In this document: one piece after another, positions 1-5,823 of the stretch
How positions within the stretch are numbered: position 1 is the stretch's first letter
Layout of the letters: the number at the start of each line of letters is the position of its first letter
From: Bordetella parapertussis
Lineage (GTDB): Bacteria; Pseudomonadota; Gammaproteobacteria; Burkholderiales; Burkholderiaceae_B
DNA: 11,268 bases
Reading direction: 5' to 3'
NCBI GenBank assembly: GCA_945903445.1
Contig: CAMDNZ010000075.1
Location: 1 to 11,268 of the forward strand
The notes under the pieces: generated by a model
Told to the model about the DNA's origin: nothing
Seen by the model: only the letters and a program-made list of their open reading frames with translations
The model's database searches: none
Position numbers and translations under genes: made by a program

Positions 1-72
1 CGCTAAGGCGACGCTTAACAAGAGGGGGCGCAGCAGCGACATAAGAAAAAAAACCATCAGGCGTGGCGACAT
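1..72 (-). CDS. 5' end of a leftward gene with an N-terminal signal-like segment (partial)
   Basis: Reading leftward, three in-frame ATGs (first bases at 72, 57 and 42) open a frame with no stop up to the window edge. The longest version gives 24 residues, MSPRLMVFFLMSLLRPLL followed by LSVALA. This has a basic residue near the start and then a strongly hydrophobic stretch, so it suits a Sec signal peptide or a first membrane helix. None of the three ATGs has a convincing Shine-Dalgarno sequence, so the start is undecided; the ATG at 42 leaves a shorter, still signal-like segment. The gene is divergent from the EAL gene. The product cannot be identified from so little. An outer-membrane or periplasmic protein or a transporter are all possible, and any link to the adhesin's secretion system is only a guess. 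Confidence 0.35.
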   Translation of the reverse strand, partial: MSPRLMVFFLMSLLRPLLLSVALA

Positions 73-75
73 AAG
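36..75. repeat. 10-bp direct repeat GCGACATAAG, two copies 30 bp apart
   Basis: GCGACATAAG occurs at 36-45 and again at 66-75. Read on the minus strand, each copy is CTTATGTCGC, so each carries an in-frame ATG-TCG start for the leftward partial gene. An uninterrupted run of eight A (46-53) lies between the copies. Confidence 0.7.
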
Positions 76-237
76 GTCGAAACGCAGTGTAAATGAATAT
101 TAAAATTATCGTTACCGTTTGTTCGTCGCGTATGTTACGAGCCTATAACGAGCACATTCACGACAGATTTATTTGCGCTGAACAATCATCCGCGATAATG
201 AGGCGAATTTCAGTAGCCATACGCCCGAGGCCATAGC
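73..237. promoter_or_regulatory. Divergent intergenic region with a candidate promoter for the EAL gene
   Basis: This is the only sizeable non-coding stretch in the window. It separates two divergent starts and contains an AT-rich core around 88-120. On the plus strand a good -10-like hexamer GATAAT lies at 194-199. The best upstream partner is a weak TTGCGC at 173-178 with a short 15-bp spacer. A second -10-like TATAAC lies at 144-149 with a poor -35. A GAGG at 227-230 could be the ribosome binding site for the EAL gene. I could not assign a convincing promoter for the leftward gene, and I saw no clear operator palindrome. Confidence 0.3.
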
Positions 238-1641
238 TTGTTGACCATGATGTGGATTTTGCTTGTAGGGATCGGGGCTCTGGTGGGCGCTCTGGCAGGG
301 TGGCGTCTGGTGCGTCGTGGCTCGATGGCGGGGCAAGGCCCGCCCGTGCAGGATCGCGTGTCCGGTGCATTGCTGTCGGACGCTCTGGATAGCCTGGCTG
401 ATCAATGGTTCACGCGGCGACTCGGCGCGCGTGCCGAGCAGGCTCATCCTGCCGATTCGGCCGCGATGTTGGTCGTCAGCGCCGATCACTTTACGGATTT
501 GCAGACCATGCTGAGCGCCGAGCAGTCGGAGCAACTGCTGCGCCAGGCGGCGCAACGCATTGCCGCGGCTGTGCAAGCGCTGGGCGGCGAAGTGGCGCGC
601 AGCGGTCATGATCAATTTCGTGCGTTCGTCCCTCATATCGACCTGAGCCAGACTCAGGCGCTGGCGCAAAAGCTGCGCACCGATCTGGGGGCGCCCTTCG
701 AGTTACGGGATCGCCTGCTTTTGACGACGTTCAGCGTCGGGGCATCCTTGTCGCCAGATCAAGGCGAGCGGGCGAATACGCTGTCGCGTAGCGCGCAGGT
801 CGCGCTGCAAAGCGTTCGTCGCAGTGGCGCGAGCGGGCAGCAGGTGTTCGACGCGGCAGTGTTCGCCCGCGAGCGTGGATGGCGAGAGATCGAACAGGAT
901 TTACGACAGTTGTTTTCACGCGACGATATGAGCCAGTTCGAGGTGGTCTTCCAACCTCTGGTGGCATGCGAGGGCAATGCGTGCGTGGGCGGCGAGGCTT
1001 TGTTGCGTTGGAATCATCCCGTTCGCGGAACCGTGCCCACGGATCGCTTCATCGATCTGGCCGAGCAGACCGGGATCATCGAGCCCTTGGGTTTGTGGGT
1101 GCTGGAGCAAGCGTGTCACGCGGCGATGGGCTGGCCGACGCACTGGCGGGTGCACGTCAATTTATCGGTCGGGCAGCTGCATAGCGTTTCATTGATCGAA
1201 GATGTGCTGGGCGTGCTGGACCGGTCTGGATTGGCTCCCTGGCGGCTTGGCCTGGAGATCACCGAAACGCTCTTTATCCATCGCTACGAAAGTCATGTCG
1301 ACAAGCTGACGCCTTTGCGCACGCATGGGATCAATCTGGTGCTAGACGACTTCGGCACCGGTTACTCCAGTCTGAATCATTTGCGTAATCTGCCCTTGGA
1401 CTGCTTGAAGCTGGATACGGTATTTGCGCAAGGTTTGGCGACTGACCCGCGCGCCCGTGCGCTGGTCGAGGCCGTGCTGGCCATGGCACGGGTGCTCGGG
1501 CTGGTGTTAGTCGTTGAAGGCGTCGAAGACGAAGCCCAGTGTGCCATTCTCTGCGAGATGAAATGCGATCTCATGCAAGGCTATCTGTTGGGCCGTCCCA
1601 TGTCTCAGGCCAACCTGCTGCGTTTGGCGTCGATGTCATAA
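238..1641 (+). CDS. Membrane-anchored degenerate-GGDEF/EAL protein, predicted c-di-GMP phosphodiesterase
   Basis: The 467-residue product has one N-terminal membrane helix (about residues 5-25, followed by RLVRR), a GGDEF-like domain (about 75-205) and a C-terminal EAL domain (about 230-460). The GGDEF motif is degraded to GHDQF (123-127), so cyclase activity is unlikely. The EAL domain keeps every catalytic position I can place: E253 of the EALLRW motif, N308 in VNLS, E340 in LEITET, D370-D371 in the DDFGTGYSS loop, K391 in LKLD, E427 in EGVE and Q447 in MQGYLLGRP. It should therefore hydrolyse c-di-GMP to pGpG at the cytoplasmic membrane face. The start is uncertain. TTG at 238 sits 7 nt after GAGG (227-230), while the ATGs at 247 and 250 would be 9 or 12 bases further away with poor spacing. 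aroC follows 36 bp downstream, so the two could be co-transcribed. A role in setting the local c-di-GMP level for LapD is inference from proximity. Confidence 0.9.
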   Translation: MLTMMWILLVGIGALVGALAGWRLVRRGSMAGQGPPVQDRVSGALLSDALDSLADQWFTRRLGARAEQAHPADSAAMLVVSADHFTDLQTMLSAEQSEQLLRQAAQRIAAAVQALGGEVARSGHDQFRAFVPHIDLSQTQALAQKLRTDLGAPFELRDRLLLTTFSVGASLSPDQGERANTLSRSAQVALQSVRRSGASGQQVFDAAVFARERGWREIEQDLRQLFSRDDMSQFEVVFQPLVACEGNACVGGEALLRWNHPVRGTVPTDRFIDLAEQTGIIEPLGLWVLEQACHAAMGWPTHWRVHVNLSVGQLHSVSLIEDVLGVLDRSGLAPWRLGLEITETLFIHRYESHVDKLTPLRTHGINLVLDDFGTGYSSLNHLRNLPLDCLKLDTVFAQGLATDPRARALVEAVLAMARVLGLVLVVEGVEDEAQCAILCEMKCDLMQGYLLGRPMSQANLLRLASMS

Positions 1642-1677
1642 TGCACCTTTCCCGTCATTGATTTTTAGCGGCCTTCC

Positions 1678-2742
1678 ATGAGCGGCAATACCCTAGGCAA
1701 GTTTTTCTGTGTCACGAACTTCGGCGAATCCCATGGCCCGGCCATCGGTGCGGTGGTCGACGGTTGCCCTCCTGGGTTGCCGCTGACGGCCGAAGACATC
1801 CAGGTCGAACTGGACCGTCGCCGACCGGGGACTTCGCGGCACGTCACGCAGCGGCAGGAGCCCGATCAAGTCGAGATTCTGTCCGGTGTCTACGAAGGGC
1901 TGACTACCGGTACGCCAATTGGCTTGCTCATTCGTAATGCCGATGCCCGCAGCAAAGACTACAGCGCGATCGCCGACACGTTTCGCCCCGGCCACGCCGA
2001 TTACACCTACTGGCACAAGTTTCAGCACCGCGATCCGCGCGGAGGCGGTCGCTCGTCGGCCCGTTTGACCGCGCCTACCGTAGCGGCTGGTGCTATTGCC
2101 AAAAAGTGGTTGAAGGCTCAGTACGGTACCTCGATCCGGGGCTACATGAGCCAACTCGGGCCTATCGCCATCCCATTTACCAATTGGGCACACGTCGGCC
2201 AAAACCCGTTTTATTCGCCGGATGCCGCCATCGTGCCGCAACTGGAGGCGTTCATGGACGATCTGCGGCGCGATGGCGACTCTATCGGCGCACGCATCGA
2301 AGTAGTGGCCGAGCATCTTCCCGCCGGATGGGGATCGCCGATTTACGACAGATTGGATGCCGATATCGCCCACGCCATGATGGGCTTGAATGCCGTCAAA
2401 GGGGTGTCCATCGGAGCGGGCTTCGAGTGCATCGCGCAGCGTGGCTCGGAGCATGGCGACGAAATCACGCCTGAGGGCTTTCTCAGCAATTATGCCGGCG
2501 GGATCCTTGGCGGGATTTCCAGCGGACAGCCGGTGACAGTGTCGCTGGCGATCAAACCGACTTCCAGCATTCGCCTCGAGCGCCGCTCGGTGACGCGTGC
2601 CAACGAGGCGACAATGGTGCAGACCCTGGGGCGTCACGATCCCTGCGTAGGCATTCGTGCAACGCCCATTGCCGAGGCATTGTTGGCGCTGGTGTTGATC
2701 GACCACGCACTGGCCCATCGGGCACAGTGCGGCGGCAACTGA
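1678..2742 (+). CDS. aroC: Chorismate synthase
   Basis: This cytoplasmic enzyme makes chorismate from 5-enolpyruvylshikimate-3-phosphate, using reduced FMN. It is the last step of the shikimate pathway, feeding aromatic amino acids, folate and quinones. The 354-residue length fits the bacterial family (about 350-365). All three family signatures are present: GESHG at 16-20 (catalytic His19), the GGGRSSAR segment after RPGHADYTY (second active-site His), and RHDPCVGIR near the C-terminus. The ATG start is supported by MSGNTLGKFFCVT, which matches the usual N-terminus, although no strong Shine-Dalgarno sequence precedes it. One local oddity is that the segment just before RDPRGGGR reads HKFQHRD, where relatives normally have KYG(I/V/L)RD. 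The gene ends 3 bp from the stop of the convergent lapD gene. It is a housekeeping gene unlinked by function to its neighbours. Confidence 0.98.
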   Translation: MSGNTLGKFFCVTNFGESHGPAIGAVVDGCPPGLPLTAEDIQVELDRRRPGTSRHVTQRQEPDQVEILSGVYEGLTTGTPIGLLIRNADARSKDYSAIADTFRPGHADYTYWHKFQHRDPRGGGRSSARLTAPTVAAGAIAKKWLKAQYGTSIRGYMSQLGPIAIPFTNWAHVGQNPFYSPDAAIVPQLEAFMDDLRRDGDSIGARIEVVAEHLPAGWGSPIYDRLDADIAHAMMGLNAVKGVSIGAGFECIAQRGSEHGDEITPEGFLSNYAGGILGGISSGQPVTVSLAIKPTSSIRLERRSVTRANEATMVQTLGRHDPCVGIRATPIAEALLALVLIDHALAHRAQCGGN

Positions 2743-2745
2743 AAC
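2743..2745. other. 3-bp convergent junction between aroC and lapD
   Basis: The TGA of aroC (2740-2742) and the leftward TAA of lapD (2746-2748) are separated by three bases. There is no room for a dedicated intergenic terminator, and I saw no obvious hairpin with a T-run here. Transcripts from both sides probably overlap in their 3' ends. Confidence 0.85.
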
Positions 2746-4716
2746 TTAGCGTGTAATACCCGGGCCGCGCATCAGCGTGATGCCCAGATCGGTCAGAATT
2801 TCGCGCGTCTCGGTGTCGGGTACATCTTCGGCGTAGACGTCAATACCCAGCTTGCGAGCGGTTTCCACCACCGACGCGGTCAGCTGCTGGCTACCCGGAC
2901 TGAGGCGCATACCCGAGACGAAGCCGCCGCCCAATTTGACGTAGGACAAGGGCAGGTCGTGCAAGTGCGACAGTGCCCCGAATTGCTGCGCCAGACGGCG
3001 TACGCCTAAACGAGCGCCGAATTGAGTTGCCGCCTTGGCGAGCGTTTGCACGTCGGCGGGCCGTTCGACCAAACCATGGGCATCGATCTCGATGAACAAT
3101 CGACCGGCTTCGGATGGATACTCCGACAACACGATCTTCAAGCGCTCCAAAAATTGCGGATGGCTCAGGGACGGCAAGGACACCATCACACTGATATCGC
3201 TTTGATGAGCTGTCAACCATTCCAGGCCCAAGCGTATGGCCTGCAAATCGCAATCGGCCGACAGATTCAGGCGAACGGCTGGCGGAATGAACAGCGGGGC
3301 AGGGATAGGCTCTTGCGTATCGACGTTATGAAGCTGCAGCATGCTCTCCATACGCACCAGCTCACCCGTTTGGCTGGTCAGCGGAAACAATGCCAGGCTA
3401 AACCGGTTTCCCTCGATGGCCGTCATGATGGCGTCTTTCCAAGCCGATTGAGTGGTGGGCGACGCGCCTTGCTGCTCGTTATCGACCAATACCACGCGAT
3501 CGTCGCCCGCGCTCTCGGCTTGCATCAAACCGAAATCCAGACGCGACAAAACGTCGCCGATCTTGGCTGCTGGGGTGTAGTCCACCAGGGCTTGCGCCCA
3601 GCGGCACAAATGGCCTTCACCCACCGGCAAGCGCAAGGCACGCAGCTCGGTGCGCAAACGTTCGCCGATCATCATGGCTTGGGGCGCGGCGCAATGCGGC
3701 AGCAACAGACCGAAGTCCGATCCGTTCAGTCGCGCCAGCACGAAAGGGGTATCGGAGAACTGACTCAAGGTGTCCTGCACCCGTTGGCTGACCGAGTGCA
3801 GCCATTGATCGGTAAAGTCGCGTGGCATGTGAAGATTGATGGCCGCCAGGTCGCGCTGACGAAACACCAGCACGTGGCCGCCCGCGGTGCCCAGGCGAGC
3901 AGGAACGTCGGGCGAGTGGGCCGTCACGCCTTGATCCAACTCGCGGCGGAACTCGTTGATGAAGTATTTGCGGTTGGCCAAGCCGGTGACGGGGTCTTGG
4001 TTGAGTTCGATTTCCAGCGATTCGATCTTGCCTTTCTGTTCTTCTGCGGTCACTCGAAGGCGCTGGCGGGTCTGGCTCAATGCATCGGCCACACCCGCAA
4101 ACTCGGAAATATGCGCAAATTCAGGTTGCACCACGGGCTCGCCGCGGTCGATGGCTTTAACTTGCTCGCTGACGCCCGCCAGCAAGCGGCGTTTGATCCA
4201 GCGCACCAGGCCATACGCGAAAATGGCCCAGACCATGCCCGAGGCCAGCACCAGCAGAATCAGGCGCACGCAGCTCTGCCATAGCGTCTCCCATGCGTAG
4301 GCGTCGTTGGCGACCAGCGTGACCTCGCCGATTTGACGCCATCCATCGCTCACCGCGTGTTTTGCCGGGCCGTGATGCAGCGGTGCCAACGATTTGAACC
4401 ATGCGGGCACATGGGGGGCACGAGCCTGATCCGAAGCTCGTTCGATGATCACCCGGCCTTCGGGATCGGCCAGGCGCACCAACGCGAAAGTGCCGCCATC
4501 GTAGAGCGCAGAGACCAGCAGCTCCTGGATAATCGGGTCGTTGTTGGACGGTTGCGATAGCGACAGGGCCAGCGACACCGCGGCGTCGTTGCTTTGGATC
4601 TGCAACTGTCCGGACAAATAATCGCGCGCGCCGTTGACGGTGACGATCAAAGTGCCCAGCAGGATGGCCGCGATGGCCACCGTAATGCTCAGCATGAGTT
4701 GTCGGAGTATGGACAT
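2746..4716 (-). CDS. lapD: LapD-like c-di-GMP receptor controlling the LapG protease
   Basis: The 656-residue inner-membrane protein has the LapD layout: membrane helix (about 8-27), periplasmic LapD/MoxY-type domain (about 28-148), second helix (about 150-173), HAMP (about 172-225), a coiled linker, then GGDEF (about 240-410) and EAL (about 425-656). W126 in a DGW motif lies where Pseudomonas LapD uses a Trp (W125) to grip LapG. Both enzyme domains look inactive. GGDEF is NGSDF (331-335), EAL is ESM (457-459), the catalytic Asn of VNLS is Ser in VSLPS, the DD pair is RR (573-574), and the final Gln is Arg (R650). E543, K594 and E630 remain. This is the pattern of a receptor that binds c-di-GMP rather than turning it over. 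When bound, it should hold LapG in the periplasm away from the adhesin. lapG lies 21 bp upstream on the same strand, so the two are almost certainly co-transcribed. Confidence 0.94.
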   Translation of the reverse strand: MSILRQLMLSITVAIAAILLGTLIVTVNGARDYLSGQLQIQSNDAAVSLALSLSQPSNNDPIIQELLVSALYDGGTFALVRLADPEGRVIIERASDQARAPHVPAWFKSLAPLHHGPAKHAVSDGWRQIGEVTLVANDAYAWETLWQSCVRLILLVLASGMVWAIFAYGLVRWIKRRLLAGVSEQVKAIDRGEPVVQPEFAHISEFAGVADALSQTRQRLRVTAEEQKGKIESLEIELNQDPVTGLANRKYFINEFRRELDQGVTAHSPDVPARLGTAGGHVLVFRQRDLAAINLHMPRDFTDQWLHSVSQRVQDTLSQFSDTPFVLARLNGSDFGLLLPHCAAPQAMMIGERLRTELRALRLPVGEGHLCRWAQALVDYTPAAKIGDVLSRLDFGLMQAESAGDDRVVLVDNEQQGASPTTQSAWKDAIMTAIEGNRFSLALFPLTSQTGELVRMESMLQLHNVDTQEPIPAPLFIPPAVRLNLSADCDLQAIRLGLEWLTAHQSDISVMVSLPSLSHPQFLERLKIVLSEYPSEAGRLFIEIDAHGLVERPADVQTLAKAATQFGARLGVRRLAQQFGALSHLHDLPLSYVKLGGGFVSGMRLSPGSQQLTASVVETARKLGIDVYAEDVPDTETREILTDLGITLMRGPGITR

Positions 4717-4737
4717 GGTGCTTTCCCGTTAAATCAG

Positions 4738-5421
4738 TCAGGGCTTCACGCCCTCGCGTTCCATCTTAAGCAAAAGATCGCGCCAGCGGCCGATACGATC
4801 GACTGGCGCGGCGGCTTTGCCATCCACATACACGCCTTGAGCGTTAAAGCTAAACACCGGCGTCAGGTCCCGCCGTTGCGATGCCGGCAGGATTGTCGAT
4901 ATCAGGTTGTCCAGAACGAGCGGAACCGCCTTCGGGCTGGGATAATAGCCCAGCACCATGTGCGCGACCTGCTCCCCGCTGGCTGGGCCACCGATGCGCG
5001 CGCGTACATAGACGAATCGCAGTTTTTCCGGGGCCACTCCGAGGGCGATCAGCGAGAAGTACTTGCCGATCACGTAATCTTCGCAGTCGCCTGCGCCCTG
5101 CCCCAAGCTTTCGAGCGGGGTGGCCCAGTAGTCGGCCTGCTGCCAAATCTCCAAGTCCTCTGCCGGCCGTACGTTTTGGTTCCAGAAGTCGTTGACTCGG
5201 ACCAGTTTTTCGGTCTCGGGCGTCTGAGCAGGCAAGCGCAGCAATTGGAGCCAAGCTTGCACGGCCTGCGCGGCCCGCGGGCCATACCGCGTTTGCGCCT
5301 GGCTTTGCAGTCGATTGGCGTCGATTTCGAGCGCGAACGTCGCGCTCCAGGACAACCAGGCGCAAGCACCCAGCGCGATCATTGCGCGCCGGGCCTTTTG
5401 CGAACTGCACCGAAAAGCCAT
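4738..5421 (-). CDS. lapG: LapG-like periplasmic calcium-dependent cysteine protease
   Basis: This is a bacterial transglutaminase-like cysteine proteinase. In the Lap system LapG clips the N-terminal retention module of the adhesin and so releases it from the cell. The 227-residue product starts with a Sec signal peptide (KARRAMIALGACAWLSWSA core, cleavage probably near residue 30). The triad is visible: C113 in GAGDCEDYVIGKYF, H154 in AHMVLGYYP and D171 in LVLDNL. D112, E114 and D115 around the Cys match the calcium-binding acidic residues known for Legionella LapG. I chose the ATG at 5421 because AGAAGG (5432-5427) lies 5 nt before it. A GTG at 5427 would overlap that ribosome binding site and add only two residues. 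The adhesin stop lies 66 bp upstream and lapD begins 21 bp downstream, so protease, substrate and inhibitor-receptor share one strand and probably one transcript. Confidence 0.94.
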   Translation of the reverse strand: MAFRCSSQKARRAMIALGACAWLSWSATFALEIDANRLQSQAQTRYGPRAAQAVQAWLQLLRLPAQTPETEKLVRVNDFWNQNVRPAEDLEIWQQADYWATPLESLGQGAGDCEDYVIGKYFSLIALGVAPEKLRFVYVRARIGGPASGEQVAHMVLGYYPSPKAVPLVLDNLISTILPASQRRDLTPVFSFNAQGVYVDGKAAAPVDRIGRWRDLLLKMEREGVKP

Positions 5422-5487
5422 GGACACCTTCTGGGCTAGCGGCCGGACCTTGCGTGCGCCGACCGACGGTTGCGCTTGCTTGGAGGA
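5422..5487 (-). other. Spacer between adhesin stop and lapG start
   Basis: This 66-bp gap holds the lapG ribosome binding site AGAAGG (5427-5432). It is GC-rich with some short dyads (for example CCGGCCGC near 5445) but no hairpin followed by a T-run on the minus strand. I therefore see no intrinsic terminator, and read-through from the adhesin into lapG-lapD is plausible. No clear promoter was recognised. Confidence 0.4.
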
Positions 5488-5823
5488 TCAATGATCCACG
5501 TTCAACTTACCCTTCTTCAGCATATCGTCGATGATAGCAGCCGTATTGTTGGCGCCGTTGTTGGTCAGGTCGACGTTCTCCAGAACGATTTTCTGATCAA
5601 AGCCGCCGGCCACGTTGCCAGTGGTGCTGACCTGAATCACCGTGTTGTTGCCGTCTTTGGAGAAGTTCAAATATTGCGACAACGTGCCGTCGGTCTCGTT
5701 GATCAGCAGGCTCTTCAGGTCGAGAACATCGCCGCCGTTGGCGATCGTCGCCGACGAGTAGTCCTTGATGACGTCTACTGCCGGGTTGGCCACGGTGCCC
5801 TGATCGTTCAATTCCCACTTGAA
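5488..5823 (-). other. C-terminal type I secretion domain of the adhesin
   Basis: The last 111 residues resemble the C-terminal target domain of type I secreted VCA0849-like proteins. Landmarks are VIKDYSS, GGDVLDLKSLL, LSQYLNFSKDGNNTVIQV, KIVLENVDL and a final amphipathic IIDDMLKKGKLNVDH. This end should be recognised by an ABC transporter, membrane-fusion protein and TolC-like pore, none of which is encoded in the window. Confidence 0.85.

Noticed and set aside
1642..1677. Possible terminator between the EAL gene and aroC (short T-run ATTTTTAG)
   Set aside because: No stem precedes the T-run, so a Rho-independent terminator is not supported.
1693..2718. 341-residue open frame on the minus strand inside aroC
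   Set aside because: It is antisense to a strongly conserved chorismate synthase and has no recognisable domain or ribosome binding site.
3022..4284. 420-residue open frame on the plus strand inside lapD
   Set aside because: It is fully antisense to a gene with clear LapD domains. Its translation is low-complexity, rich in Q, H, A and R, with no motifs, as expected of a shadow frame in GC-rich DNA.
2746..4716. LapD homologue as an active diguanylate cyclase or phosphodiesterase
   Set aside because: NGSDF replaces GGDEF, ESM replaces EAL, and the Asn, DD and Gln catalytic positions are lost, so it is better read as a receptor.
4594..5439. 281-residue plus-strand frame opposite lapG and the lapD start
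   Set aside because: It is antisense to lapG, which has a visible catalytic triad and signal peptide. The translation has no domain features.
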